A program made the translations under genes and the position numbers. 64,000 bases of DNA, taken from Diabrotica undecimpunctata (taxonomy: Eukaryota; Arthropoda; Insecta; Coleoptera; Chrysomelidae). Numbering within the stretch: the first letter of the stretch is position 1; each line of letters opens with the position of its first letter. This document shows, in pieces, positions 47,501-54,009 of this stretch. The stretch spans positions 83,771,063 through 83,835,062 of the forward strand of contig NC_092811.1 in NCBI RefSeq assembly GCF_040954645.1, read 5' to 3'. The notes below the pieces were generated by a model. It was given only the letters and a program-made list of their open reading frames with translations, was not told where the DNA came from and ran no database searches.

Positions 47501-49953
47501 AACTGCAAGACGCAAGAGTCTTACAGGCTTCGTCTTGTTCCTGCTCAAATTTTGCACGGTCGGTGTTGGTCTTGGTCTTGCTAAAATTAGGCGGCCTTGG
47601 TCTTGGTCTTGCGAAAAGCCAAGAACAAGACAAAGACCGATTTTGGGCAACACTACTAATGTTCATCAAAATTAACATTGTATTTCTTCAACCAATGTAT
47701 ATCGTCTGATTTTAACCATTTAGCGGAAAGTTGTTTATTCATGATTTCACTATGTTGAAGTGTTCTGATCTTGAGTTTTGTCGATAGGACACTTGGATCA
47801 AAACATATCGAATTTTTACTATCGAGCTGATACAAATTTTATTAAACATTGATTTCGCGTACGTAACTGACATTCAAAATCGACGATCGCTTCAAGCGTT
47901 GTTTCTAAGAGCACGGTTTATTCTACAAAAAAAGTGATAATAAACATTGTTGTTTAAAATTATCTCAGCTACATTTTTTATTTAAAATATTTTTTTTCTG
48001 CGGCGTACAGATTCTTCATAAATCGATTTTTCTGCGTTTTTACCTCCCTACGAGCGGGGATTTAGAGGAAGGCCCAGGGGTAAAAGTGGTAAACTTTTTT
48101 GCATCTTTTTTGGGGTCCCAAAATTAATATTCTCGGCAAAATTCAGCTTGATCGTATGAGTTTTGGAGGTTGAGTGGCGTTTTCGTCTTCTTTCTGACGT
48201 ATTAATAACGCACGGGTAAATAATCATGGATTCAACTTTATATTTCGGCAGTTGCATAAGATAGTGTTCACAGTTCCAAGTATTTAAGCCTGTTTGCACC
48301 CACTAACAAGTTGTAGCTTTTAGTAGTTTTACAAAATTTGTAGAGCTTACAGCTATTTAAAAGGCATTTTATGATTTTGTCTTTGTTTCCGTAAACTCTT
48401 CTTCTGAATTTTTAAGTCGTTCAGAGTCGTTGAAGTAGTATTTTGAGAGAACCTTTTGCAAATCGTTTTAATTGTATTGTTATATTTTGACAAAGCCTAA
48501 ACACCAGATACTACAGATTTAAAGATTTCCAAGATTACTACCGAAGAAATAATGATCATCATCAACCTAAGTCCGACCATAAGTCTCCCTCAGCTCTTTT
48601 TATCTGTCTCTGTCTTATGCGGCTTGCATCTTCAAAGATTACTGCTAACACTAGATCTATTGATGATTGTATTGATATCTGATAGTCTTGCGACGTGTTC
48701 TACCAATTTCATTTTAGCGACGCGATTTTTTCCTAGCGTCGGTTGTTTTTGTTCTACGACGTATTTCTTCGTTTGGGATTAGATTTCTCACAGAGACACC
48801 CAACTGAGTCCCGCGAATCTTGTTCACTACCGTTTTTGTGAGTGCTAATGTTTTCGCTCCATAAGTGAGTACAGGTAATACAAACTTGACAAAGGCATAT
48901 CGGTAGGTCCGATTGAAATACATAGTTTATTTAACCAAACGCTGATCAGGCTAATCATATGCGATGTGGGAGCTTACATGTCTGGTTATTTCAGCGCAAC
49001 CGAATTTTATGTCTCAAGTACTTATCCGATGCAGTCTGCTTAATATTTCTTCTATTAACAGCAATATTAGGATTTTGCTCCAGATTATTCATTATTTGCG
49101 TCTGGTTCATATAATATGTAGTCCAACATTCAAGGGAGTGTTATATATTTTTTTCTCACAGTATTGTTGCCTTATCCAACAATGTTGGCAATAATAGTGT
49201 TGAACGAGATGATACAGAAGTTAATATCTATGTAGATATAACGAATAAAGAATCCAAAATTTAATTGTAATTAGCATCACAATGATCATAAATGACTTAG
49301 AAAACTAATAAAAATTAAAGGTTAATTTAGAAAATGACTGATTTAACCATCGTCCACCCTAACCCATTATTAATTTTCTAGTTTAATTTTAGGTAGAGTG
49401 GAATCCACGTTATCATCAAGATGATCTCTTAAACTTTTGCAAACAGAATGGAATTCTTCTTCAAGGATACTTCTCAATTGGAGGAACCGGCAATACAGAT
49501 TTAATAAATAATGTTGAAGTAAAAAAAATTGCTGAAAAATTAGGGAAACACCAGGCACAGGTAAGATGATTCGTTCATAAAAAATTAAAAGAAAATGGGC
49601 TACAAAATTAACTTGTTCAAAATTTTTAACTATAGCTTTTAAGTTATCCGTGTTACGTAAATATCATTTATATAAAAATAAAACAAAGAAATATCATTAT
49701 GGAAATTATTCAGAACTCAAACTTTTCGGTTTCTTTGATTTAATGTAATTCAAATATGAAATTTATGTTTTAGGTGTTGTTGCGTTGGGCCGTACAACAA
49801 AATGTTGCAGTTATTCCAAAATCACTATCAAGAAAACATATGGAATCTAATCTAGATTTGAATTTTGAAATACCACAAGCTGATATGGAAGTTTTGAATA
49901 GCTTCCCACAGAAACTTAAAAACCCCGGGTGGAATCCTGATAATGCTTTATAA
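23403..49953 (+). CDS. Aldo-keto reductase, six exons, secreted or ER-targeted form
   Basis: Exons are 23403-23547, 36525-36605, 36692-36799, 40867-41147, 49393-49560 and 49774-49953. All junctions are GT-AG and in phase, giving 963 nt and 320 aa. The fold is the NAD(P)H-dependent aldo-keto reductase barrel, whose family reduces aldehydes and ketones. I see the N-terminal GFGTSK turn (residues 48-53) and the catalytic Asp76 and Tyr81 in FDTAAVYGNE. Lys110 lies in FITSKL and His144 in YLIHFPG. A GVSNYNVHHL segment, VNQVEWNP and the cofactor-binding IPKSLSRKH follow. Length and motif order are normal for the family, so the enzyme should be active. Unusually, about 27 residues precede the domain: a basic start, then a hydrophobic run (residues 9-20) ending near PSCA, which resembles a signal peptide. 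The subfamily (glyoxal-reductase-like or another AKR) cannot be fixed; substrate is unknown. The start is the first ATG after a TATA box. Confidence 0.93.
23585..24190. other. Reductase intron 1, first 600 bp
   Basis: AT-rich intronic DNA. No ORF, repeat match or structured element was recognised. Confidence 0.5.
24190..24710 (-). mobile_element. Old RTE LINE remnant in intron 1
   Basis: Minus-strand frames give IRTRVL, then LNTMKCRKMS-FGYILRN, where the family has a KRRKLxYLGHVMRN block. No intact frame. Identification rests on this one motif order, so it is tentative. Confidence 0.4.
24838..25172 (+). mobile_element. 335-bp RTE LINE 3' end with 14-bp target duplication
   Basis: Flanked by AACAACTGCTTATA (24824-24837 and 25173-25186). 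The ORF reads HVTNVEVLQRMTKEKEVLNL, RKLEYLGHVMRNEEKY, GPGRRRISWLKNLRQWFGMT and ends before GGCACTGAAGAAGAAGAAG. Highly similar in layout to the 3' end of the element at 16829-19315. The open frame and clean duplication suggest a fairly young insertion. Confidence 0.93.
25300..26820. repeat. Left arm of a large imperfect inverted repeat
   Basis: Segments match the reverse complement of 28205-28966 in collinear order. For example AATATCACATGTATTCAGTT (near 25494) pairs with the reverse complement of 28935-28962. TTATTTACAACGTTATTATG (near 26242) pairs with 28850-28875, and AATATTTATGTATTATA (near 26791) with 28210-28227. A minus-strand RTE (about 25577-26236) interrupts this arm. Confidence 0.75.
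25577..26236 (-). mobile_element. RTE LINE 3' fragment inside the left arm
   Basis: Starts with the TTCTTCTTCTTAGAGTGC tail (the GAA tail on the minus strand). It encodes KSLTCKNLSLEIRLRTIRCY, LLYGAETWTLKKC, RIEAFELWLYRRGLKISWTD. Frame decayed at both ends. Confidence 0.8.
26814..26890 (+). mobile_element. 77-bp RTE 3' tail with 9-bp target duplication
   Basis: The direct repeat ATAGTTATA (26805-26813 and 26891-26899) flanks GAGACCTATGTCCAGCAGTGG and a GATGATGATGATGATG tail. It is nearly identical to the tail at about 60270-60320. Confidence 0.85.
26915..27720 (+). pseudogene. Penelope-like element C-terminal fragment with GIY-YIG domain
   Basis: Frames give HTDTTIHNSSSNPTQHK, LEAYHSMLNKLIEIPMSK and IIKQIAVNN from the reverse transcriptase tail. 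Then VYKLKCVHCPKIYIGQTSRT, the GIY-YIG nuclease core (here with a V-Y/Y-I-G pair), and FNKRIAEHKRAFNNRN. KGLKLSLLESMEINKLKN and QLETNSSPLVNLF follow. This order (RT tail then GIY-YIG) is specific to Penelope-like elements. Several frameshifts; the 5' half is absent. Confidence 0.85.
27766..28205. repeat. Inner inverted repeat (foldback) after the Penelope fragment
   Basis: 27766-27914 pairs with the reverse complement of 28063-28205. TTATTTGAAAATCAA, CTATTTTTACAATTACTTTT-like and ACAAATATA blocks occur in order in both. About 440 bp in all, very AT-rich, no ORF. Confidence 0.7.
28205..28966. repeat. Right arm of the large inverted repeat
   Basis: Reverse-complement partner of the 25300-26820 arm. 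After interruption by RTE copies it seems to resume at 30903-30957 (CTCAATTTTAAAGGTTTTTT pairs with the 25330-25375 region). Confidence 0.7.
28967..30903 (-). mobile_element. RTE LINE, interrupted by a MITE and internally deleted
   Basis: Minus strand. 30901-30605 encodes NKAPESDNIQAEILKLF and CSDYRIISLMSHAFKILLSV. After a deletion, 30623-30426 encodes LIKNLYFQQRATVRVD and GVRQGCILSPTLFNIYSE. Beyond the MITE, 29790-28981 encodes the catalytic LRYADDTVLIAD, YLGCSLNKEWDHSQEIRC, YGVEAWTLTEATSKQ, KMTYLGHVMRNEKYQ and RRRTSWLKN. It ends at TTCTTCTTTTGGTGCC, the GAA-tail equivalent. The 291-residue C-terminal frame is intact. Confidence 0.88.
29805..30434. mobile_element. Long-terminal-inverted-repeat MITE inside an RTE
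   Basis: Ends begin CAG[T/G]GATGA[G/A]TGCC and the inverted similarity extends about 90 bp (TTAAGAACCGGCAAAATAAC, then AAAGATAGAAAACATAA). TATA flanks both sides (29801-29804 and 30435-30438), compatible with a TA-type duplication of Tc1/mariner-like MITEs. The inner part holds four copies of a GTGGGAAAnTwTCGATA motif forming two further hairpins. No coding capacity. It splits the host RTE reading frame just upstream of YADD. Confidence 0.85.
30958..34286 (-). mobile_element. Full-length RTE LINE with 13-bp target duplication
   Basis: The direct repeat AAAAGCACTTATT (30945-30957 and 34287-34299) bounds a 3,329-bp element. From the 5' (right) end: a GC-rich leader (33830-34286), then the endonuclease (EMKRLGLQVLGISEARW, IQVYAPTSNS, MGDFNAKVGE, RNQIDYIMIN; 33739-33100). 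The linker and RT follow (GFRRCLGTREALFSM, CFIDFEKAFDRVQH, GVRQGCVLSLTLFN, IRYVDDTVILAE). The C-terminus has YLGCWITQNL, LLYGCETWTL and KLEYLGHIIRG. The 3' tail reads GGCACTCTAAGAAG. Confidence 0.95.
31088..33739 (-). pseudogene. RTE endonuclease-reverse transcriptase ORF, few disabling mutations
   Basis: Apurinic-endonuclease-like nuclease plus reverse transcriptase with the catalytic YVDD box. Breaks seen: frameshifts near 33400-33420 and near 33100, one in-frame TGA at 31997-31999 (between VQHS and LITALQ), and a frameshift near 31100. Otherwise the frame is open for long stretches: 374 residues (33121-31997) and 298 residues (31984-31088) in the same frame. It is the best-preserved autonomous retroelement in the window, but as written it cannot make the whole protein. 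Confidence 0.9.
34300..35150. other. AT-rich intronic stretch
   Basis: Apart from about 60 bp that may continue the right inverted-repeat arm, I see only AT-rich sequence without ORFs or recognisable repeats. Confidence 0.4.
35150..36030 (-). pseudogene. Ty3/gypsy retrotransposon pol fragment (RT end, RNase H)
   Basis: Minus strand from 36021. It reads KVNYLGHIVSKEGVAVDK, WPVPTDKHQVRSYLGL and YYRRFIKKFADIAKPL, then the RNase H start LDTDASNVGIGGVLSQ. GYFSKVLSKPERNYCVTRRE, ELLAVVKSVEHFYQYLCGRK and WLMQFKNPEGQIARW complete it. One in-frame TGA at 35449-35451 interrupts RNase H before TDHAALK. Reverse transcriptase core, integrase, gag and LTRs are absent. Confidence 0.9.
36035..36450 (-). mobile_element. 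RTE LINE reverse transcriptase fragment (YVDD)
   Basis: The minus strand encodes SIRTEAGESYDIKIKRKVRQG, a shifted LLFNIYSEEIF, INNLRYVDDTMVFAY and QELMNRITEISLIFS. Truncated at both ends, it lies less than 100 bp before exon 2. Confidence 0.75.
36525..36605 (+). CDS. Aldo-keto reductase exon 2
   Basis: 81 nt after a long T-rich acceptor, ending at donor GTAAGT. It completes Phe49 and encodes GTSKVLG through GYRLF. It is separated from exon 3 by an intron of only 86 bp. Confidence 0.93.
36692..36799 (+). CDS. Aldo-keto reductase exon 3 (catalytic Asp, Tyr, Lys)
   Basis: 108 nt. It encodes DTAAVYGNEEDIGKAL and FITSKL, so three of the four catalytic residues are in this one exon. The donor is GTAAGG. 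Confidence 0.93.
36810..37250. other. Start of reductase intron 3
   Basis: AT-rich intronic sequence; nothing recognised. Confidence 0.4.
37250..37790 (-). pseudogene. piggyBac transposase C-terminal relic (family 2)
   Basis: Minus-strand text reads IYNGNPGSSTPRKEFLLMLS, SLVNAYQKEVSSICLRLQEI, RTSERVSGAIGR, then a cysteine-rich tail KMKYFCHHCGKYLGLQ, HAMCATC. A CxxC zinc-binding tail after a basic linker is the normal end of piggyBac transposases. Different in sequence from the 11.7-kb element. Confidence 0.65.
38050..38900 (+). repeat. Dispersed unclassified repeat, copy 4
   Basis: TTTAAACAAATTGTAATAAC and CTTTTTCGG match 16735-16780. AAGCCTTGAAAATCGCAATT, TTATAACTCGAAGACGATCA and CAGAAAAATTACAA match the 14.3-14.5 kb copy in reverse. 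No confident ORF. Confidence 0.55.
39400..39937 (-). pseudogene. IS630/Tc1-type DDE transposase fragment
   Basis: Minus strand. It reads KGKRVTIIHAGTKNDFIANA, a VDYHDDTTSELVENWF segment, then the catalytic block NSVIVMDNASYHSRRLNK. A frameshift follows, leading to FNSIEHIWHKLKAL. Asp of MDNASYH and Glu of IEHIW are the expected second and third acidic residues. The N-terminal third is absent. Confidence 0.8.
39915..40190 (+). pseudogene. Second, inverted copy of the transposase C-terminus
   Basis: Plus strand frame HIWHELKASVRRSNVSPTLN, SFVVCLIE, stop, EMEKIANDSWKNSIVHVLK, then an acidic tail DNDSDSETDLS before TAA-like stops. It repeats, in opposite orientation, the end of the minus-strand transposase at 39400-39470 and is the better preserved of the two. 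Confidence 0.75.
40867..41147 (+). CDS. Aldo-keto reductase exon 4 (catalytic His)
   Basis: 281 nt from acceptor TTTTGTAG to donor GTATTG. It encodes the helix before YLDLYLIHFPG and the GVSNYNVHHL segment, ending at VNQ in phase 0. The donor is weaker than the others, but the next exon resumes exactly with VEWNP, as the family requires. Confidence 0.93.
41150..42440. other. Reductase intron 4, first part
   Basis: No recognisable ORF or element. The only recurrent features are AT-rich runs and a ctaaattcatcaacctac-type unique sequence. Confidence 0.4.
42450..42790 (-). mobile_element. RNase H-type LINE C-terminal fragment
   Basis: Minus strand text LLTGHCKLNRHLKLMGLSDD, LCRFCHLE, then AEHILCQCDSLANVRFFAL in shifted frames. 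This HCxLN...CRFC...H..C pattern is the zinc-binding end of R1/I-type non-LTR elements that carry RNase H. Truncated on both sides. Confidence 0.6.
43410..43492 (-). ncRNA. tRNA-like sequence (tRNA pseudogene or SINE head)
   Basis: The minus strand has an A-box-like TAGCCCAGTTAGTTAGAGC (43481-43463) and a B-box-like GGTTCAATTTC (43434-43424) about 30 nt apart. The spacing and motifs fit an internal RNA polymerase III promoter. Acceptor ends (GGACATGG / TCGGTGTC) do not pair well. So I read it as a tRNA-derived SINE head or pseudo-tRNA rather than a working tRNA. Confidence 0.5.
43683..43935. repeat. Diverged tandem duplication of about 130 bp
   Basis: 43683-43805 and 43818-43935 share GACAGAACAGTAC/TACAGAACAGTAC, CTTTGACATTACTGTTA, TATATTAATT and AAGAATTAATACAAAGTAA in the same order. 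It lies at the 3' end of the hAT transposase region. Confidence 0.8.
43925..44934 (-). pseudogene. hAT transposase fragment (dimerisation domain)
   Basis: 44934-44647 encodes LNPILDCSTRWNSTHDMI, LKVRTGINILW and DSEWQILEKYISF. 44680-44459 continues in another frame. 44384-44142 is an acidic segment (DEDEDLIDFEKL). After frameshifts at about 44130-43930, DILEWWRTHETQYPTIE, then PVTSVPRERLFSKASTVI and RNKLSEVPARWLLCINSW, form the classical hAT dimerisation domain. Ordered C-terminal half; N-terminal BED and catalytic core are not evident. Confidence 0.82.
45256..47185 (-). mobile_element. P-superfamily transposon nested in the hAT element
   Basis: Terminal inverted repeats of 28 bp start CATGGACGTATAAACA (45256) and end as its complement (47185), with two mismatches. 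Both sides carry the same 8-bp direct repeat GTCTTAGG (45248-45255 and 47186-47193). An 8-bp duplication with about 30-bp ends starting CATG is the P-element signature. 1,930 bp, probably internally deleted. Confidence 0.9.
45920..46156 (-). pseudogene. P-type transposase C-terminal fragment
   Basis: 78 residues: SIYEHFGDHMYDEDEIDGHS, LVLEKYFKIGIHHETRT, then VRIRSVLTKTVLFRNQ. The final RxxxTKxVLFxxQ box resembles the end of insect P-like transposases. The location inside P-type inverted repeats supports this. Further upstream only scattered fragments (YSKLQQRKQYKK and a tryptophan-leucine stretch at 46200-46330) remain. Confidence 0.6.
48000..48310. repeat. Unclassified conserved-looking repeat block
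   Basis: A GC-richer block with GGGGTCCCAAAATTAATATT, GCTTGATCGTATGAGTTTTG and GAGGTTGAGTGGCG. No ORF is convincing. It looks like part of a dispersed repeat, with no second copy in the window to prove it. Confidence 0.3.
48549..48930 (-). mobile_element. RTE LINE 3' remnant
   Basis: The minus strand encodes VKFVLPVLTYGAKTLALTK, NLIPNEEIRRRTK, then RKKIASLKWNW. It ends in AGACAGAGACAGATAAAAAG and a GATGATGATC tail, matching the 3' end near 60240-60320. Confidence 0.75.
49393..49560 (+). CDS. Aldo-keto reductase exon 5
   Basis: 168 nt, phase 0 at both ends. It encodes VEWNPRYHQDDLL, the FSIGGTG loop and the helix KIAEKLGKHQAQ. The donor is GTAAGA. It lies after the 8.2-kb intron 4, which carries nested DNA transposons. 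Confidence 0.93.
49774..49953 (+). CDS. Aldo-keto reductase exon 6 (cofactor site and stop)
   Basis: Begins VLLRWAVQQ, includes the NADP(H) phosphate-binding motif IPKSLSRKHMESN and ends GWNPDNAL followed by TAA. The preceding intron is 213 bp. Confidence 0.93.
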   Translation: MLLRWAVQQNVAVIPKSLSRKHMESNLDLNFEIPQADMEVLNSFPQKLKNPGWNPDNAL

Positions 49954-49986
49954 AATGAAATCGTTTTATGATTTTGTATCACACTG

Positions 49987-49992
49987 AATAAA
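49987..49992 (+). terminator. Aldo-keto reductase polyadenylation signal
   Basis: AATAAA lies 33 bp after the TAA stop, giving a very short 3' UTR, typical of compact insect detoxification genes. Confidence 0.65.
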
Positions 49993-49999
49993 TATCTAT

Positions 50000-50540
50000 T
50001 GAAGAAATTATTATTATTTAGATCAATCAATATACAAGCTTAAACTTCTTCTTTTAAAACTTTCGTGAATGCCATTCTTAATAACTTGCTAGTTTCTAGT
50101 TTATACAGCAGTGCAAGGCGAAGAAGTAAACATATACTATTTTACTTTAGATTAAATTTTATGTTTTTAACTAGAAGTAAGAAAGAGCGTTTTAAATTAG
50201 CAACCGTACCAGGGTACGTAATTTACGAAGGAGCTCATAAAATAGCTGTTTGTTATAGAATAGAGGTGGTATACAAGTCTGAATAAAGTCAAATAATAAT
50301 AACACCGATTTTAAACAATTTTAAACAATTGATATAAATCAAAATTGTCTTTTGTTTTTTGAAAACTTATATTTCTACTCGTGTTGTTTTATCTATAAAT
50401 ATTATTGCCCAAACCTCAATTTATCTCAAATTTATTTTCTTAGAAATAAACAAATTACAAATTTGCTGCGTTGTGCAGAACTATTTTTTTTGTAAAAATA
50501 TACTTTTGAATAGTAAAAGTATTTCATTATGCATCATAAA
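50000..50540. other. Region downstream of the reductase
   Basis: An open frame at 50065-50286 (LVSSLYSSARRRSK, KLATVPGYVIYEGAHK) shows no recognisable domain and no promoter or polyadenylation context. I do not call it a gene. Confidence 0.3.
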
Positions 50541-50554
50541 CAACATAAAAAATG

Positions 50555-52959
50555 TTTAAAATTTTTTTTCTTTGTCAGAAGAGATGGAAAATAGTGGTAG
50601 ATATAGCTACCAGTGTGCATTTTGACAAACAAACAATACTAACTGGGCAATGGTATATATAGCGACCGGTAAAAACAATTACAAAAATTTATAAAAAATG
50701 CTTCATTTTGCGCGTTTGTTTTTTTTTTGAGATGAAGCACAAAAGGCACAGCCCCTATAAGTTTCTTTGATGAGTAAGTGTGAACCAGCATACAAAGTTA
50801 AGTTTGAAGGAGGTCCAGACTTTTTTCTGAAAGTAAAAGTACTAATCAAATTATTAGCTAGTTCACTGCGGAACTGTAATGTAGTCATAGGTTTAACACT
50901 TGGGTTATTTTTTTTTCAGGGTCTGCGTATATAAAATACAGCTGTTTACTATTGCTGCGTCTAAAAGGTACTATAATATTTTTACCCACCAACGTTTTGA
51001 TTTCCTTGCGATGGAGTAGTTAGCATGATATTGATCGAATATATTTACTCCACCCAGATATTTGTTATGTTATAATCGGCAATTGCCTGAGGACATGGTA
51101 CTTGATCTTAATTCCCGTTTTTGTTTGTTCTCAAAATCTTTTTTTTTTATTTTTTGAAAATTATTTAGATTGCTGAGCAACACTAACTAACCCATTTTAC
51201 GCCTCTATTTTTTTACTTATACACAGATATTTGCTCAGAACTAACCGAATCTGACTGATTTTGGAAAAGCTCTATATCAACACATAATAATTGTTTTGGA
51301 AAATATTTTCTTGTTTGCCTTACAGTACCACAAGCAAAAGCTTTATTTTCCAGTAGTTTCTGTATTAGTGGTATTATAGCTTATCAAAGTATACGCAATA
51401 ACCACGATTTTTTATATTTCGACGTAAGTTCTAAAACAACACGTTCTTCTAACATATCGATCGTTGATTCAATGGTTTTTTCTTGATATATTTGAAAATT
51501 TAGAAGGTATCCCGTTTTAGCACATGCCAATGCCCAAATTTTAAAGCCTCTTTTTATTGTTTTAGTGATCTGCGCCGTTTGAAAGCACACATGCTTTCGT
51601 CAATAGATAATTGTCTATATGGCGTAAAAGCATTTTGAGAAGTCTCTGAAAAATGGTTTATTGGTCGTTTAAGTTTGTAGAGCCTATCAAACTATTTATT
51701 TTTTGAGAAAAATCTCAAGACTTTCAGGAAACTTTTTAATGTAAATATTTTAAGTAATACGTTAAACATGAAAGTTTTCATTGCTGGGCCAGTATGACTT
51801 AATTGTTGGAAGGCTGTGGAATCCCATGACTATAAGTATTTTCAAGAAAGCGTCGAATTTTTCTGGGTAGCGTAGACGTTCGATTCTTTCGAAGACAGAT
51901 ACTCTCACTAAAGAAAACTCTGAAGAAGTCGATTGTCTTACACGAATTAATGTCAACATTGACGCTTGAAGACTCAAGTAAAATCAAATGATTCTAAGAG
52001 GAGATTAGGGACGTTTTTCTTGGACCACACAAAAGACTGATTTTAATGAGCAGGAGCTTGTTCCTCTTTATCGGCAGGAGTTAAGGAATTTGTTACTTGA
52101 GGTAATGTTAATATTTGTCCACTGTCGTCTTCTTCATCAGAAAAACTGTTTCTAGGAAATAACCTAGCCAACTTGTGCTTGAAAAAAAAAACTATTATCT
52201 GGATCAAAGTCAAGATCTTGATCCGAATCACCAAAATCTTCGTTTCCGCTATAACCACTATGACAAATAGTCCTAATAAATAATTTAAAGTCTTGTAGAA
52301 CCTTGTCTAGCAAATAAATAATTAACTTTGCTTTAATGTATCCGTACAAATTTTATTATTGTGCGTAAACTAGGAACTTTTTATTTGGTACAATCCTCAA
52401 AATGATTAAAAATATTTTCCTAGCGCTTATGTCAAACAATAAGATTTTTATAGAAATTTGTTGCTACAATATTGTTTAAAAACTAGCATAAGTTTTAAAA
52501 CTAAGAAATAAAAATTGTTTTTACGCCGGGATAAATAAAAACAATTAATTTTGGGGTTAGAATTCTTATAAAAGATATTTATTCCTGCAATAACTATTCA
52601 AGTGCTTTTAGAGAACTATATGCTAGTTAAAAATAATGAAAAAGTACACTTTAGACTTACCTTCAAGTGTCCTTTTTGTCCAAGCATTTTATTCCAAATA
52701 ACACATGTACAAAAACAAAAATAAAATTGAACGATTTTTTGCATAGACTGTTGCAGAAAGGCACGCTAGTAGTTTATCATACCAGTTTTATGAAAAGCAC
52801 GTAGTTGCTACGTCGCATACAGGTTTTCGCTAATCATACCTACCAGCAAGAATTCAGTGTATCGACTGCGCCTATAAGGATTGATTTCACCGTAACTCTG
52901 ATGACAAAATAAGCCATAATAGCTTGCGGTATATATAGCTACCAGAGAGCGTTAAAGGG
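50555..52959 (-). mobile_element. piggyBac-like transposon (family 3), decayed
   Basis: The right end is TTAA (52960-52963) followed inwards by CCCTTTAACGCTC, typical of piggyBac ends. Subterminal palindromes GGTAGCTATATATACC occur near the right end and as GGTAGATATAGCTACC and GGTATATATAGCGACC near the left (50599-50670). The left TTAA is uncertain; 50555 is a candidate only. Confidence 0.65.
50703..52349 (-). pseudogene. piggyBac transposase pieces (family 3)
   Basis: In order on the minus strand: an acidic N-terminus SGNEDFGDSDQDLDFDPDN and DEEDDSGQILTLPQV (52258-52043), a mid-DDE piece RGFKIWALACAKTGYLLNF (51590-51384), and a C-terminal piece TTLQFRSELANNLISTFTFR and CAFCASSQKKNK (50888-50703). 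Large parts of the catalytic core are missing or frameshifted. Confidence 0.75.
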
Positions 52960-53375
52960 TTAAGAAATTATCGCGTACGAATAAATCTGTCTTGAGCAGT
53001 AGAGGCCAAATTTTTAAAACTGTAAATTGTTCTCAAACTGCTTCAGATGTATATAACTGTAAACTATAAAAAAACTATAAAGGGGATAAAAAATAATATT
53101 TCTTCTCATCTTTTTTATTTAAAACATACATATTTAAAAAAATTTCCGAAGAAAATTACAAATTTTTAACAGTGTGGTACAACCTAAAACATGGCACTAC
53201 ACCCAACATTTTAATTTTAATCCCATATGAAAAACACCCGCAAAATTATCACAGAATACTAATTCAGTATTTTCTTAATCAATTCTGATCAAAATCAAAA
53301 GTGTATCTTTAGCGGCGCCGTCCCAAGTATTACGTAACGCAATTTGGGAGGAGGAGGTAAAACGTTACGGTGCGT

Positions 53376-54004
53376 TAGGGTGGCCGCACACAAAAAGAGC
53401 AAAACTGTTTTAGTCAAAAACGTTTTTGACTAAACGAGTCTGATGCTGATGCTTCCATATAAATGAAATGAGCTGACGCACACTGATTAGTCGTGTGTCT
53501 AAAGCATGTTTAGGCTCATTTAGTTTCAGTCAGTCTGTTTGATGTTGATTACCGGATCGTCGTTTTGTGTCAAAACATTTCAATGTACGCAGGCGCAAAG
53601 TGTTTTTGGAATTCCCTTCTTGAAACCGCTCTAGTAGTCAACAAGAAACACATGTGGAAACAGCGATATTTTGCTTGTTTATATTGTGTGTATCATGGAA
53701 GTGGACGCAGAAAAATTAATTGTACTAATTAAGGCCAGATTCTCTTCTCATTTATAGGATGCACCCAAAATTGTCTTTTATTTTGCGTTTTTTCGTCCTG
53801 TAGGAGGAACCACTGCCAGAAAACTAGTGCAATTTCGCCGTTATCTGTCGACATCTTTAATAAAACTGATTGCAGTATGGTTTGTGCAAACATTTTGTTT
53901 CTCTTGAAAACAAAATGTTTCTTGTGGAAATAAAAACGTTTTCGTTTCAAACAAAAACGTTTTTGACTAAAACAGTTTTGCTTTTTCTGTGTGCGGCCAA
54001 CCTT
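53376..54004. mobile_element. MITE with about 50-bp inverted ends
   Basis: Left AGGGTGGCCGCACACAAAAA, then GCAAAACTGTTTTAGTC, pairs with the right-end reverse complement AGGTTGGCCGCACACAG, then GCAAAACTGTTTTAGTC. About 630 bp, non-coding. No convincing target duplication: a TTA/TTT pair is ambiguous, so the superfamily is open. Confidence 0.85.
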
Positions 54005-54009
54005 TACAT

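Larger units (their letters stand above)
43130..47655 (-). mobile_element. hAT transposon with 8-bp target duplication
   Basis: Inverted ends TAGTGTTG[T/C]CCAAA at 43130 and 47655. CTAATGTT is duplicated at 43122-43129 and 47656-47663. Both subterminal regions carry repeated GGTCTTGGTCTTG strings in direct orientation. It is 4,526 bp long because a 1,930-bp P-type element sits inside. Transposase pieces are on the minus strand. Confidence 0.92.
42794..47800 (-). pseudogene. DDE transposase relic split by a hAT insertion
   Basis: The right part (47790-47664) encodes NKQLSAKWLKSDDIHWLKKY and ends at the hAT target site. The left part (43121-42794) continues with KPELLQLVKMNRQENIY and LIREHGHEVLRLPLYHPNFN, then AIELVWADCQ. 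Removing 43130-47655 and one 8-bp repeat brings them together in order. Glu of IELVW is the third catalytic residue. Same broad family as the 39.4-kb fragment. Confidence 0.8.

Noticed and set aside
47373..47675. A 100-residue plus-strand ORF (LGLAKIRRPWSWSCEKP)
   Set aside because: It overlaps the right end of the hAT element and is made of the GGTCTTGGTCTTG subterminal repeats.
50065..50286. ORF just downstream of the reductase
   Set aside because: No domain, no promoter or splice context. Its length is within chance expectation for this composition.
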